A DNA stretch of 64,000 bases from Klebsiella indica (GCF_005860775.1 NZ_VCHQ01000011.1:178528-242527), one strand, 5' to 3'. Shown: positions 44,541 to 54,206, counted from the first letter of the stretch. Notes: a model not told the origin generated them from the sequence alone. Numbers and translations: made by a program.

Positions 44541-46106
44541 TTATGCCGTTTTCGTGCGAATCAGATAATCGAACGCGCTCAGGGAGGCTTTTGCACCTTC
44601 GCCCGTGGCGATAATAATCTGTTTGTACGGTACGGTAGTACAGTCTCCCGCCGCGAACACCCCCCTCACGCTGGTTTCACACTTGGCGTCGACGATGATT
44701 TCACCCATACGATTACGCTCAATCGTGCCTTCCAGCCAGTTAGTGTTTGGCAGCAGCCCTATCTGAACAAAGATCCCAGCCAGAGCGACATGGTGTTCAT
44801 CGCCGCTCACACGATCGCGGTACTGCAGTCCTGTGACTTTACTGCCATCGCCGACCACTTCCGTGGTTTGCGCGTTAACAATGATGTCGACGTTCTTCAG
44901 GCTACGCACTTTATCCTGCAGTACCTGGTCGGCCTTCAGTTCCGGGGCAAACTCAAGCAAAGTAACGTGTTCAACCACGCCGGCAAGATCGATCGCCGCT
45001 TCCACGCCGGAGTTACCGCCGCCGATAACCGCCACACGCTTGCCTTTAAACAGCGGGCCGTCACAATGCGGGCAGTAGGTTACGCCTTTTGTGCGATACT
45101 GATCTTCGCCCGGCACGTTCATGTTGCGCCATTTTGCGCCAGTCGCAATGATCACGCTACGCGCTTTCAGTACCGCCCCGGAAGCCGTTTCAATGTGATG
45201 CAGGCCGCCTTCCACCGATGCCGGGATCAGTTTTGACGCGCTCTGGGCGTCAATCACATCCACATCATATTCACTGACGTGGGCTTTCAACGCCCCGGCC
45301 AGCTTCTGACCTTCGGTTTTCGGTACTGAGATATAGTTTTCAATATCGACCGTATCCAGCACCTGGCCGCCAAAGCGCTCCCCCATCAGGCCGGTACGAA
45401 TACCTTTACGCGCGGAGTAAACTGCCGCAGCGGCGCCAGAAGGGCCAGAACCGACAATCAGCACATCGTAAGCGTCACGTTTATTCAGCTCTTCCGCCAC
45501 ACGTTTTTCCGCACCGGTATCCACTTTGGCGACAATCTCAGACAGCGTCATACGACCCTGACCAAATTCCTGACCGTTCAAAAATACCGCCGGTACGCCC
45601 ATGATGTTACGGTCGGTGATTTCATTCTGGAAAGTCCCGCCGTCAATCGCCGTATGCTTAATACGCGGATTAAGGATCGCCATCAGGTTCAGCGCCTGAA
45701 CAACATCCGGACAATTATGGCAGGAGAGCGAATAATAGGTTTCAAACGTGAAATCGCCATCAATTTCGCGGATCTGTTCCAGCAGCGTCTGTGCTTCTTT
45801 TGATGGATGACCACCGGTCCACAACAGTGCCAGAACTAAAGAGGTGAATTCATGGCCCAGCGGAGAACCGGCAAAGCGTGGCCCCTGTTGTGAACCAGGA
45901 TTGGTAATCAGAAACGAAGGCTTGCGTACTGGCAGGCTATTCTCTTCTTTGAACGTGACCTTATCTGACAGTTCAGCAATTTCAGCCAGCAGTTCCCTGA
46001 TTTCTGCCGATTTAGCGCTGTCATCCAGCGTGGCAATCAGCTCAACGGGTTTGGTCAGTTTCTCAAGATAAGCCTTGAGCTGAGTTTTCATCGTAGTGTC
46101 GAGCAT
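44541..46106 (-). CDS. ahpF: Alkyl hydroperoxide reductase subunit F
   Basis: NADH-dependent flavoprotein disulfide reductase that recharges AhpC. 521 residues: N-terminal double thioredoxin-like domain with CHNC (about 129-132), FAD domain with [17 protein letters not shown] domain with [12 protein letters not shown], and the CPHC redox centre near 345. It lies 241 bp after ahpC in the same transcription unit, with two strong hairpins between them. Confidence 0.98.
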   Translation of the reverse strand: MLDTTMKTQLKAYLEKLTKPVELIATLDDSAKSAEIRELLAEIAELSDKVTFKEENSLPVRKPSFLITNPGSQQGPRFAGSPLGHEFTSLVLALLWTGGHPSKEAQTLLEQIREIDGDFTFETYYSLSCHNCPDVVQALNLMAILNPRIKHTAIDGGTFQNEITDRNIMGVPAVFLNGQEFGQGRMTLSEIVAKVDTGAEKRVAEELNKRDAYDVLIVGSGPSGAAAAVYSARKGIRTGLMGERFGGQVLDTVDIENYISVPKTEGQKLAGALKAHVSEYDVDVIDAQSASKLIPASVEGGLHHIETASGAVLKARSVIIATGAKWRNMNVPGEDQYRTKGVTYCPHCDGPLFKGKRVAVIGGGNSGVEAAIDLAGVVEHVTLLEFAPELKADQVLQDKVRSLKNVDIIVNAQTTEVVGDGSKVTGLQYRDRVSGDEHHVALAGIFVQIGLLPNTNWLEGTIERNRMGEIIVDAKCETSVRGVFAAGDCTTVPYKQIIIATGEGAKASLSAFDYLIRTKTA

Positions 46107-46134
46107 TTTTAATCTCCTGGGCTTAAAACCTCAT

Positions 46135-46193
46135 CATGCAAGCGGCCTCGTTCAGGCTGCCTGGATGCGCTTGCATCATGATGCTGGAATAAA
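46135..46193. repeat. ahpC-ahpF spacer hairpin 1
   Basis: Inverted arms around CATCATGCAAGCG (46132-46144) and CGCTTGCATCATGATG (46177-46192), interrupted by a CAT insertion. Located in the ahpC-ahpF mRNA spacer nearer to ahpF. Confidence 0.6.
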
Positions 46194-46267
46194 ACGGGTG
46201 CGGTGCACCCGCCTTGAGGATTAATTCGCCGGTATTTCTCGTTACAGGAAGGCGAAATCTTATGAAT

Positions 46268-46299
46268 CCCCGGAAGCTTACATCCGTAAGCAACCGGGG
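46268..46299. repeat. ahpC-ahpF spacer hairpin 2
   Basis: CCCCGG-aa-GCTTAC-atcc-GTAAGC-aa-CCGGGG: two perfect 6-bp stems stacked across symmetric AA bulges. It lies 48 bp after the ahpC stop and could protect the ahpC 3' end or reduce read-through into ahpF. Confidence 0.7.
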
Positions 46300-46347
46300 T
46301 GAGTAAGCGTCGCCAACACACCTGTCGCGCGAACAGCGTCGCGAATT

Positions 46348-46911
46348 TTAGATTTTGCCGACCAGGTCCAGAGACGGCGCCAGAGTTGCGTCACCTTCTT
46401 TCCATTTTGCCGGGCATACTTCGCCTGGGTGAGAAGCGACATACTGCGCGGCCTTGATTTTACGCAGCAGGTCAGAGGCATCACGGCCGATACCTTCAGC
46501 GGTAACTTCGATTGCCTGGATAATACCCTGCGGGTCGACAACGAAAGTTGCGCGGTCAGCCAGGCCTTCACCTTCACGCATATTGTCAAAGTTACGGGTC
46601 AGGGCGCCAGTCGGGTCGCCGATCATCGCATATTTGATTTTAGCGATGGTTTCGGAGCTGCTGTGCCATGCTTTGTGGGTAAAGTGAGTATCGGTAGAGA
46701 CGGAGTAAACGTCTACGCCCAGCTTCTGCAGCTCTTCGTAATGGTCTGCCACATCACCCAGTTCAGTCGGGCAAACGAAGGTGAAGTCAGCCGGGTAGAA
46801 GAAGAAGACGCTCCAGCGGCCTTCAGTATCTTTCTCGGTAACTTCAATAAATTCACCGTTTTTGAACGCCTGGTTTTTAAAAGGTTTGATTTTGGTATTA
46901 ATTAAGGACAT
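46348..46911 (-). CDS. ahpC: Alkyl hydroperoxide reductase subunit C (peroxiredoxin)
   Basis: Abundant typical 2-Cys peroxiredoxin that scavenges H2O2 and organic peroxides. 187 residues. The peroxidatic Cys47 is in DFTFVCPTE and the resolving Cys166 in GEVCPAKW. A 405-bp gap separates it from divergent dsbG, with an OxyR-type site and a minus-strand terminator-like hairpin. Confidence 0.98.
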   Translation of the reverse strand: MSLINTKIKPFKNQAFKNGEFIEVTEKDTEGRWSVFFFYPADFTFVCPTELGDVADHYEELQKLGVDVYSVSTDTHFTHKAWHSSSETIAKIKYAMIGDPTGALTRNFDNMREGEGLADRATFVVDPQGIIQAIEVTAEGIGRDASDLLRKIKAAQYVASHPGEVCPAKWKEGDATLAPSLDLVGKI

Positions 46912-47091
46912 CTATACTTCCTCCGTGTTTTCGTTGAGGTCTACGTTAACGAATTTTTACTGACCCGACCAATGCGTTTGCATTATCAAATCAATAAGCG
47001 TTATCTAACAACCGGAACAAGACAACCTTGTGAACCCGTTAACGCCGCAGCGGCCTTCCGCGCATTTTCGCGTTATAAGTCGCTGAAACGT

Positions 47092-47116
47092 AAAAAGGCC
47101 ACCCTTTCAGGTGGCC
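47092..47116 (-). terminator. Terminator-like hairpin in ahpC leader region
   Basis: On the minus strand GGCCACC-TGAAAG-GGTGGCC is followed by TTTTT. It lies about 180 bp upstream of ahpC in the same direction, so it would act on a transcript starting to its right. The 405-bp dsbG-ahpC gap has no coding gene. Confidence 0.65.
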
Positions 47117-47242
47117 CCGTTACCTGAAACACCCGCGGGTAGGTTCAGCGCCAGCTAACTGGCTACGTGTTGCGCTCTACACCTTAATGTAACAGCTTAA
47201 GGATTACATCACCCACAGAATCAAAGGACAATCCACTCCGTC

Positions 47243-47279
47243 GCAGGTCTTGCCTATGATTGTAATAGGTTTCACCGCT
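47243..47279. promoter_or_regulatory. OxyR site at dsbG/ahpC
   Basis: Four tetranucleotides at 7-base spacing: GCAG-N7-CTAT-N7-ATAG-N7-CGCT. The two central ones match the OxyR pattern ATAG-N7-CTAT-N7-ATAG-N7-CTAT perfectly and the outer ones partly. It abuts a TATACT -10 box (47279-47284) of dsbG. OxyR control of ahpC and dsbG is known in E. coli. Confidence 0.7.
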
Positions 47280-47316
47280 ATACTGACTTTTTCATCAATC
47301 CATATAAGGAATAGCA

Positions 47317-48063
47317 ATGCTAAAACGTCTGATTTTGCTGAGTTTTATACCGTTTTTCGGCTATGCCGAGGATCTTCCCGCACCGGTAAAAGCCATAGAA
47401 CAGCAGGGCATAACCATCATCAAACCTTTCGAAGCGCCGGGCGGAATGAAAGCCTGGTTAGGCAAATATCAGGACATGGGGGTCGCTATCTACCTGACGC
47501 CCGACGGCAAGCATGCGATTTCTGGCTATATGTATGATGAGAAGGGAAACAATCTTAGCGAACAGTTATTTCAAAAAGAGCTGTACACGCCAGCAGGCCA
47601 GCAAATGTGGAAAAAACTGGGCACAGCAGACTGGCTACTTGATGGTAAAAAAGAGGCGCCCATCGTCCTGTATGTCTTTGCCGATCCCTTTTGCCCCTAC
47701 TGCAAACAGTTCTGGCAACAGGCGCGCCCGTGGGTAGAATCAGGCAAAGTTCAGTTACGTACCTTATTGGTCGGCGTGATCAAACCAGAAAGCCTGACAA
47801 TGGCCGCGGCCATACTCGCCAGTCAGGATCCGGCAAAAAACTGGAATGACTACGAACTCGCCAACGGAAAAACACAAATATCCGTCCCGACCGCCATCCA
47901 GCCAGAACAGATGAAAATACTTAAATCCAATCAGCAATTAATGGATGAACTCGGCGCTGACGTCACTCCCGCTATTTACTACATGAATAATGAAAATGCG
48001 CTTCAGCAAGCTATCGGACTACCTGATAAACAAAAGCTGCAAATAATGATGGGTGAAAAGTAA
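47317..48063 (+). CDS. dsbG: Thiol:disulfide interchange protein DsbG
   Basis: Periplasmic DsbC-like protein that keeps single cysteines reduced and has chaperone activity. 248 residues: signal peptide to about residue 17 (FFGYA-EDL), N-terminal dimerisation domain, thioredoxin domain with active site Cys126-Pro-Tyr-Cys129 in DPFCPYCKQ and cis-Pro in DVTPAIYY. It is divergent from ahpC across an OxyR-type site. Confidence 0.96.
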   Translation: MLKRLILLSFIPFFGYAEDLPAPVKAIEQQGITIIKPFEAPGGMKAWLGKYQDMGVAIYLTPDGKHAISGYMYDEKGNNLSEQLFQKELYTPAGQQMWKKLGTADWLLDGKKEAPIVLYVFADPFCPYCKQFWQQARPWVESGKVQLRTLLVGVIKPESLTMAAAILASQDPAKNWNDYELANGKTQISVPTAIQPEQMKILKSNQQLMDELGADVTPAIYYMNNENALQQAIGLPDKQKLQIMMGEK

Positions 48064-48425
48064 AAATGGCTACCCTCGCGTCATCTGCCGGATGTTACCG
48101 TTTGTTCACTCAAGGTTCTTCGCCGGACAGGTTCCTGTTTCAGCCCTTGAATTCCACTTAATTTCCTGCCCCGGCCATGCATGTCATACATGATTATGAT
48201 ATATAACTGTCTAAGATGAATGGCAATCCGGAATCAGACAGTGTATCGTTTTCTTGTGGTGTAGCGGCTCACGTCTTACCCGACCGGAAAAATCAGCCAT
48301 ATCATCAAATCAGGTATTCCGCGCAAGCGAAACGCCAACAGGCAATTCCAAAAGAACGCACTTTATCAGCAATCTGCGATATTATATTTCTCTTTTATTT
48401 TCGCCAGCTTAACAGGATGTTGACA
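48064..48425. other. Spacer dsbG-ybdO
   Basis: 362 bp. The ybdO frame stays open back to 48216, but that extension has no similarity to the family and no good ribosome site. No hairpin with a T tract is seen after dsbG. Confidence 0.4.
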
Positions 48426-49337
48426 ATGGCTAATCTCTACGCACTTAAAAAATTCGATCTTAATCTTCTGGTGATTTTTGAATGCATTTATCAGCATTTA
48501 AGTATCAGTAAAGCAGCTGAAATGCTATTTATTACGCCATCGGCAGTCAGCCAGTCGCTTCAGCGCTTACGCACTCAGCTCAACGATCCGCTGTTTGTTC
48601 GCTCTGGCAAAGGCATTATTCCTACAGCGGTCGGTATTAATCTGCACCATCATCTGGAAAAAAATCTTAACCAGATTGAACACACCATCAATATCACCCA
48701 TCAGCTGCAGTTAAAAAAACGGCTGGTTGTTTATACACCGCAACTTTTTATTACGCAAAAAATAACAAATCTGATTCAGATGTTATTACGTGAATCAAAA
48801 CTGTGTCTGGAGCATCACGATCTGTTGACATCCGAAGAATCCGTGGAAAATCTGTTAGCCCATCGAAAAGCCGACCTGATATTTAGCCCCGTGCCAGTCT
48901 CTTCTCGCGCAATAGTATGCAAGCCCATTCAGACGCTGGAAACGGCTCTCGTGTGTAGCAAAAATCATCCCCGACTGGCATCATTAACCACAACAACAGC
49001 CATATGTCGGGAAGGCTTCACGCATCACCTGGCAAATGGTAATGAAAGTAAATTTTTTCAGCGTCTGGCGACGGGGATACATTCTGATATAACAGTATCT
49101 TTTAGCAGCGATTCATACATCGCCATCCTTAATGTTATTCAACAAACCGAACTCATTGGTTTTGTACCAACCTGTATTTTACAACAAATAAACTTTAAGA
49201 ATAAATTTAACATCATCAAGAGCACGTTCAGTATCCCTGACCTCACTATTTATATGATCTACAACCGAATTAAGCTTAATGAACCTATTTTTTCAACGTT
49301 TATCAATGACTGCGAAACAAAGCATATTTACTTATAA
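48426..49337 (+). CDS. ybdO: LysR-type regulator, YbdO-like
   Basis: Probable transcription factor of 303 residues. The N-terminal helix-turn-helix (about 18-60, LSISKAAEMLFITPSAVSQSLQRLR) is very close to E. coli YbdO (also named CitR); the effector-binding domain is much more diverged. Codon use is A/T-rich compared with dsbG and ybdL, a usual sign of older horizontal origin or relaxed selection. ATG 48426 follows ACAGGATG. Target genes are not evident; the nearest candidates, dsbG and ybdL, have other regulators. Confidence 0.88.
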   Translation: MANLYALKKFDLNLLVIFECIYQHLSISKAAEMLFITPSAVSQSLQRLRTQLNDPLFVRSGKGIIPTAVGINLHHHLEKNLNQIEHTINITHQLQLKKRLVVYTPQLFITQKITNLIQMLLRESKLCLEHHDLLTSEESVENLLAHRKADLIFSPVPVSSRAIVCKPIQTLETALVCSKNHPRLASLTTTTAICREGFTHHLANGNESKFFQRLATGIHSDITVSFSSDSYIAILNVIQQTELIGFVPTCILQQINFKNKFNIIKSTFSIPDLTIYMIYNRIKLNEPIFSTFINDCETKHIYL

Positions 49338-49492
49338 CAAACATAATGTCATTCATCGAACACGTAATAACTTCTCTTCTGGCAGGGAAAAGAATATGAC
49401 TGATACACAGATCATTCGCAATGCCAGCAAACACAGACAAGCGGCAACGCATTAAGTCTGAACGCCTGGAAGCATTACGCCCGAGCAAATCA

Positions 49493-49521
49493 GCGGTCCT
49501 CGGAGAAAATCCGACGACCGC
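49493..49521. repeat. Stem-loop in ybdO-ybdL gap
   Basis: 12-bp arms GCGGTCCTCGGA / TCCGACGACCGC with one mismatch and a 5-nt loop, about 30 bp past the ybdL stop. No T tract on either strand, so it may be a weak terminator or mRNA end protector. E. coli ybdM and ybdN, which lie here, are absent. Confidence 0.55.
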
Positions 49522-49551
49522 TAATGCGCTCAGGCACGATGTGCAGACCCA

Positions 49552-50712
49552 CTACAGGCGGCACAGGCGTTCCGCCGCAGCCAGCAGCGTGGCTGGCTGC
49601 TTCGCGAAGCACAGACGTATTAACTTATGTGGGAATGGTCCAGCGCAGAACACCGACAGCGGGATCGCCGCAACGCCGATTTCGGTAGTCAACCAGCGGC
49701 AAAAACTCACATCATCCAGATCCGAAATAGCACTATAATCCGCCAGCAAAAAATAAGTCCCTTCACAGGCCAGAACGTTCAGACGACTGTCGCGCAGCGC
49801 ATCAACAAACAGATCCCGGCGCTCGCGGTAAAACGCCGGCAACTGGCGATAGTGATCCGGTTCGCGACGCAGCATATCGGCAATCGCCAGTTGAGCTGGC
49901 GTATTCACCGAAAAAGTCAGGTACTGGTGGACTTTACGCAGTTCGGCGCTAATGGCGGCAGGCGCCACGCAATAACCCACCTTCCAGCCGGTCATATGAA
50001 AAGTTTTACCGAACGAAGACACCGCGACCGCGCGCTCACGTAGCTGCGGATGAGCCAGCACGCTGGCATGCCCGTCAGCGGCAAAACAGATATGTTCGTA
50101 GACTTCATCGCTAATCACATAAATTTCCCGGTCGGCAATTGCCTGCCACAGGGCGGCGAAATCTTCACGCCGCCACACGGTCGCGGACGGGTTATGCGGA
50201 GTATTGAGGATCACCAGCCGGGTTTTGTCGCTAAGCGTCGCGGCGAACTGCTGCCAGTCCACGCGAAAATGGGGTGGCTGAAGAGCAATGCGCTTCAGCA
50301 CGCCGCCAGACAGTTCAACCGCCGGGGCATAGCTATCATAACTAGGGTCGAAGCAGACAACTTCGTCGCCGGTACGCACCAGCGCGGTGATCGCCGCATA
50401 CAGCGCTTCTGTCGCTCCTGCGGTCACAGTTACATCGCTGTTGGCATCGGGACGATAGCCGTATAGCTCTTCGGTTTTATCGACAATCGCTTCACGTAAT
50501 GCGACAACACCGGTCATCGGCGCATACTGGTTCGCGCCCTGTGCGACATGGTAAGCCAGTCGCTCCTGCAAATAGCGTGGACCGTCAAAATCGGGGAACC
50601 CCTGCGACAGGTTAATCGCCTGGTGCTGCTGCGCCAAGGCACTCATTTGGGTAAAAATAGTCGTGCCGAGCGAAGGGAGTTTACTCTCAGGAATCAGTGG
50701 TTTATTGCTCAT
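49552..50712 (-). CDS. ybdL: Methionine/2-oxo-4-methylthiobutanoate aminotransferase
   Basis: Class I PLP aminotransferase. E. coli YbdL prefers methionine; in the salvage pathway the same reaction run backward makes methionine from 2-oxo-4-methylthiobutanoate, the product of MtnD. 386 residues; the PLP lysine is in SSFGKTFHMTGWKVGY, with NTPHNPSATVW and SDEVYEH motifs. Divergent from mtnC across a tandem met box, which supports the role of MtnE here. Confidence 0.93.
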   Translation of the reverse strand: MSNKPLIPESKLPSLGTTIFTQMSALAQQHQAINLSQGFPDFDGPRYLQERLAYHVAQGANQYAPMTGVVALREAIVDKTEELYGYRPDANSDVTVTAGATEALYAAITALVRTGDEVVCFDPSYDSYAPAVELSGGVLKRIALQPPHFRVDWQQFAATLSDKTRLVILNTPHNPSATVWRREDFAALWQAIADREIYVISDEVYEHICFAADGHASVLAHPQLRERAVAVSSFGKTFHMTGWKVGYCVAPAAISAELRKVHQYLTFSVNTPAQLAIADMLRREPDHYRQLPAFYRERRDLFVDALRDSRLNVLACEGTYFLLADYSAISDLDDVSFCRWLTTEIGVAAIPLSVFCAGPFPHKLIRLCFAKQPATLLAAAERLCRL

Positions 50713-50779
50713 TCTTTGTGTACCGTCTGTGATGCTGTTGTTGAAGCCACTATAACACGGTGTTAATATTTGGCAATCA

Positions 50780-50795
50780 AGACGCTTAGACGTCT
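50780..50795. promoter_or_regulatory. Tandem MetJ boxes, ybdL/mtnC
   Basis: AGACGCTT-AGACGTCT: the second 8-mer is the perfect met-box consensus, the first matches 6 of 8. It lies in the divergent gap, 67 bp from ybdL and 94 bp from mtnC. MetJ binds tandem 8-mers as arrays of dimers. Confidence 0.8.
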
Positions 50796-50889
50796 AAATG
50801 ATAATGTTATTTCACTAATGAATGATTGAAAAACAACTATCATCACAACACCATCGTCAGCACGACACACCGCTCACTCTGGAGAACTC

Positions 50890-51579
50890 ATGATCCGCGC
50901 TATCGTGACCGATATTGAAGGCACCACCAGCGACATTCGCTTCGTCCACAACATCCTGTTTCCGTACGCCCGCGAACGCCTGGCCCCTTTCGTCACCGCT
51001 CAGCAGTTTGTCGAGCCGGTAAAGACCATTCTCGATAACCTGCGCGAAGAGATCGCCGAACCTGCCGCCACGACAGAACGGCTTATTGCTACCCTGTTTG
51101 CTTTTATGGATGAAGATCGCAAATCCACTGCCCTGAAGGCGCTGCAGGGCATTATCTGGCGCGAAGGCTATGTCAATGGCGACTTCACCGGACACATTTA
51201 TCCTGACGTTCTCCCGGCACTGGAAAAGTGGAAATCACAGGGCATTGATTTATATATATATTCATCAGGCTCCGTTGCTGCGCAGAAATTGTTATTTGGC
51301 TACAGCGCTGAAGGTGATATGACTCATTTATTCAACGGCTATTTCGATACCCGGGTAGGCGCCAAACGTGACGTGCAGTCCTACCGTAATATTGCTGAAC
51401 AGCTGGGACATCCTCCTGGCGCCATTCTGTTCCTGTCCGATATCCATCAGGAACTGGATGCCGCAGAAGAGGCTGGTTTCCATACCCTGCAACTGGTACG
51501 GGGCGACCGCGATCCAGCCAGCCACCACCCACAGGTTCAGCATTTTGACGACATTCATCCGGAGCAGATCCCAGCATGA
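50890..51579 (+). CDS. mtnC: Enolase-phosphatase E1
   Basis: HAD-family bifunctional enzyme: enolises 2,3-diketo-5-methylthiopentyl-1-phosphate and removes the phosphate to give the acireductone. 229 residues, the known Klebsiella length. HAD motif I is [13 protein letters not shown], motif [11 protein letters not shown], and motif [14 protein letters not shown]. It overlaps mtnD by four bases (ATGA), so the two are coupled. Confidence 0.96.
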   Translation: MIRAIVTDIEGTTSDIRFVHNILFPYARERLAPFVTAQQFVEPVKTILDNLREEIAEPAATTERLIATLFAFMDEDRKSTALKALQGIIWREGYVNGDFTGHIYPDVLPALEKWKSQGIDLYIYSSGSVAAQKLLFGYSAEGDMTHLFNGYFDTRVGAKRDVQSYRNIAEQLGHPPGAILFLSDIHQELDAAEEAGFHTLQLVRGDRDPASHHPQVQHFDDIHPEQIPA

Positions 51580-52118
51580 GCGCATTAACTATTTTTTCTG
51601 TTACAGACCCGCAAAACCACCGCTGGCACAGCAGCGACGCCGCCGAGATCCAGCAGCAGCTCAACGCCAAAGGCGTACGTTTCGAGCGCTGGCAGGCTGA
51701 CCGCGATTTAGGCCCGGCGCCAACCCCGGAAACGGTGATTGCTGCCTACCAACACGCCATTGATAAACTCGTTGCCGAGAAAGGCTATCAAAGCTGGGAC
51801 GTGATCAGCCTGCGGGCGGATAACCCGCAGAAAGCGGCGCTACGGGAAAAATTCCTGAATGAACATACCCATGGAGAAGACGAAGTGCGTTTCTTCGTTG
51901 AGGGAGCCGGTCTCTTCTGCCTGCATATTGGCGATGAAGTTTTCCAGGTACTGTGCGAAAAGAACGATTTAATTTCCGTTCCCGCCCACACGCCGCACTG
52001 GTTTGATATGGGTTCAGAGCCTAACTTCACCGCCATTCGCATCTTCGATAACCCGGAAGGCTGGATCGCCCGGTTTACCGGCGACGACATCGCTAACGCC
52101 TACCCGCGTCTGGCGTAA
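51576..52118 (+). CDS. mtnD: Acireductone dioxygenase
   Basis: Cupin metalloenzyme; with Fe it yields 2-oxo-4-methylthiobutanoate and formate, with Ni the off-pathway 3-methylthiopropionate and CO (described for the Klebsiella enzyme). 180 residues. Metal ligands are in [11 protein letters not shown] (H-x-H-x3/4-E, near 97-103) and HTPHWFD (near 140). Its keto-acid product is the substrate of YbdL. Confidence 0.96.
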   Translation: MSALTIFSVTDPQNHRWHSSDAAEIQQQLNAKGVRFERWQADRDLGPAPTPETVIAAYQHAIDKLVAEKGYQSWDVISLRADNPQKAALREKFLNEHTHGEDEVRFFVEGAGLFCLHIGDEVFQVLCEKNDLISVPAHTPHWFDMGSEPNFTAIRIFDNPEGWIARFTGDDIANAYPRLA

Positions 52119-52127
52119 CGCCGGGAT

Positions 52128-52156
52128 TCCACCGACGGAATCACTCCGCCGGTGGA
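52128..52156. repeat. Stem-loop between mtnD and mtnB
   Basis: TCCACCG-a-CGGA-atcac-TCCG-c-CGGTGGA: symmetrical hairpin between the convergent 3' ends of mtnD and mtnB. No T tract. Confidence 0.6.
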
Positions 52157-52169
52157 GAACAATACCGGC

Positions 52170-52781
52170 TTATTCACCCACATAGCGGCGGCGCATCAGC
52201 TCACACTCGAACAGGAATTCCAGTCCTTCCAGTTGACGACGGGCCTCGTTGATATCTTTTCCCCAGCAGGTCAGACCATGACCGCGCAGCAGAAAGCCGT
52301 AACGCAACGGGTTGGTTTGCGCATAGTCTTCAATGCGCGCCGCCAGCGCGTCGATATCCTGATCGTTATCGAAAATCGCCACCGGTACGGTATCAAGATG
52401 ACTGTGCTGACCGGTCAGGGTTTTCTGCATTTCGTAGCCCTGTAGCGACAGGGTGGCGCTTTTTTCAATGCGCGACAGTACGGTCGCATTGACGGTATGA
52501 ACGTGCAACACAAAATTAGCTTCCGGGAACAAACGGTAGACCAGCGTATGCAGGCCCGTTTCAGCGGAGGGTTTTCGCCCGGAAGGGGCTTTATTGCTGG
52601 CGATCTCGACCTGAAGGAAATCTGCCGACGTCAGGCTGCCTTTATCGCGCCCGGACTCGCTGAGCCAGCACCAGGTCTCATCCTGACGCGCCGACATATT
52701 GCCGCCGGTGGCCGGTGCCCAGCCTTTCGCTCCGATCCAATGACAGGTGGTGACCAGTTGCGCGACTCTTTCTTGCCACAT
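52170..52781 (-). CDS. mtnB: Methylthioribulose-1-phosphate dehydratase
   Basis: Class II aldolase-fold zinc enzyme that dehydrates methylthioribulose-1-phosphate to the diketo intermediate used by MtnC. 203 residues. Zinc ligands are in VLHVHTVNA (near 93-97) and RGHGLTCWG; TGGNMSAR is the phosphate-binding loop. It is transcribed alone, opposite to mtnCD, with its own met-box pair just upstream. Confidence 0.95.
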   Translation of the reverse strand: MWQERVAQLVTTCHWIGAKGWAPATGGNMSARQDETWCWLSESGRDKGSLTSADFLQVEIASNKAPSGRKPSAETGLHTLVYRLFPEANFVLHVHTVNATVLSRIEKSATLSLQGYEMQKTLTGQHSHLDTVPVAIFDNDQDIDALAARIEDYAQTNPLRYGFLLRGHGLTCWGKDINEARRQLEGLEFLFECELMRRRYVGE

Positions 52782-52812
52782 AGCAGTTCCTCAGTTTAGC
52801 GATGTTATATTT

Positions 52813-52828
52813 AGCCATCTAAATGGCT
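52813..52828. promoter_or_regulatory. Tandem MetJ-box-like site, mtnB
   Basis: AGCCATCT-AAATGGCT: 6 of 8 and 5 of 8 matches to the met-box consensus AGACGTCT, arranged as a near palindrome 32 bp before mtnB. The rest of the 273-bp gap to the ADH gene is A/T-rich and holds no gene. Confidence 0.65.
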
Positions 52829-53054
52829 ATTCATCCGATACTAACATCGCCGGACCAACGGAACAATATTTCATAAAAAGCACACATTAATAATGGTTAT
52901 ATCAAAAACACATATCAAATTACTGTTTTTCACAGTGAAGTCACCGTGAATTTTCATGGCGTCAATATTACCGGCTGCAGACAGGTAAAAAAGCGGGAAA
53001 TTATGTGGTGGAGAGGACACAAAATGCGCCCGCAGAAACCGGGCGCATAAGTGG

Positions 53055-54104
53055 TTACAGGGCCGTCGCGGCCATATCAATCACAAAGCGGTATTTCACC
53101 TCTCCCTTCAACATCCGGCTGAACGCCGCTTCGACGTCCTCGCCGCGAATCATCTCCACGTCGGCGGTAATGTTGTGCTGGCCGCAGAAATCAAGCATCT
53201 CCTGAGTCTCCTGAATGCTACCGATTGAGGTGCCGGTGATGCTCAGACGGCGGAACACCAGCGGCGTCACGTCCGGCGACGGATGCGGGCTATCGGGGAT
53301 CCCCACCAGTACCAGACGACCGTTGGTTTTCAGGGTCGCCAGATACGGATCAAGGTCATGTGGCGCAGCGACGCAGTCAAGAATGATATCAAGGCTGGCA
53401 ACACAGGCCGCCATCTGCTCGCTATCGCGGGAAACCACTACCCTGCTCGCGCCCAGACGCCGCGCGTCTTCGCCTTTTTCCGGCGAGGTCGTAAACAGCG
53501 TCACCTCCGCGCCCAGCGCGCTGGCCAACTTAACCGCCATATGCCCCAACCCGCCAAGACCAATTACTCCGACGCAGTCCCCCGGCTTCACACCGAAGTG
53601 GCGCAGCGGCGACCAGACGGTAACGCCCGCGCACAGCAGCGGCGCGACGCCAGGCAGATCGAGATTCTCCGGCACGCGCACCACAAAGCGCTGGTCAACC
53701 ACGATATTCTGCGCGTAGCCGCCGCGAGTCAGCTCACCCGTATAGCGATCTTTACCGTTATACGTTGGCGTAAAGCCCGCGTCGCAATATTGCTCTTCAT
53801 GCTGTTGGCAGAACGCGCAATGACCGCAGGAGTCGACCATTACGCCAACCCCGACCAGTTGACCCGGCGTAAAGCGCGTTACCGCTTTTCCGCTTTGCCG
53901 GACCCGGCCAACGATTTCGTGACCCGGCACCAGCGGATACTGGCTGACGCCCCATTCGTTGCGCGCCATATGCAGGTCGGAGTGGCATACGCCGCAGTAG
54001 AGAATATCGATCAGCACATCGTTATCCTGGACATCGCGCAGGGAAATCTCCCCTACCCGCAGCGGCTGGTCGGCGGCGGTCGCCATCATTCCACGAATCT
54101 TCAT
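53055..54104 (-). CDS. Zinc-dependent alcohol dehydrogenase (YahK/CAD-like)
   Basis: NAD(P)-dependent medium-chain dehydrogenase, closest in memory to YahK and cinnamyl-alcohol-type aldehyde reductases. From ATG 54104 (GAGG ribosome site) 349 residues. Catalytic zinc ligands are in CGVCHSDLH and GHEIVG, structural zinc cysteines in DSCGHCAFCQQHEEQYC, and the coenzyme motif is GVIGLGGLGHMA. It is divergent from an HxlR-type regulator with an operator-like dyad between. It sits inside the mtn locus but shows no met box, so its substrate is unknown. Confidence 0.9.
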   Translation of the reverse strand: MKIRGMMATAADQPLRVGEISLRDVQDNDVLIDILYCGVCHSDLHMARNEWGVSQYPLVPGHEIVGRVRQSGKAVTRFTPGQLVGVGVMVDSCGHCAFCQQHEEQYCDAGFTPTYNGKDRYTGELTRGGYAQNIVVDQRFVVRVPENLDLPGVAPLLCAGVTVWSPLRHFGVKPGDCVGVIGLGGLGHMAVKLASALGAEVTLFTTSPEKGEDARRLGASRVVVSRDSEQMAACVASLDIILDCVAAPHDLDPYLATLKTNGRLVLVGIPDSPHPSPDVTPLVFRRLSITGTSIGSIQETQEMLDFCGQHNITADVEMIRGEDVEAAFSRMLKGEVKYRFVIDMAATAL

Positions 54105-54162
54105 CTTTACCTCAGATCTGGCTATAAAAGGGGCGCACACTATAGACACATGGCTTCCATAT

Positions 54163-54189
54163 TGGTAGTAGTTACCATTTGGTTACCAT
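54163..54189. promoter_or_regulatory. Operator-like dyad, ADH/HxlR gap
   Basis: TGGTA-N5-TACCA (54163-54177) followed by GGTTACCAT (54181-54189), i.e. repeated TTACCAT halves. It is 18-44 bp before the HxlR gene, in the divergent promoter region, and is a plausible binding site of that regulator. Confidence 0.6.
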
Positions 54190-54206
54190 AAAGAAAGGGA
54201 GCGAAA

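Noticed and set aside
46912..47000. Second OxyR site close to ahpC
   Set aside because: GATA- and TTGA-like tetramers occur but do not keep the 7-base spacing well enough to call.
49421..49738. 105-codon plus-strand reading in the ybdO-ybdL gap
   Set aside because: Mostly antisense to the ybdL 3' end; does not resemble E. coli ybdM or ybdN.
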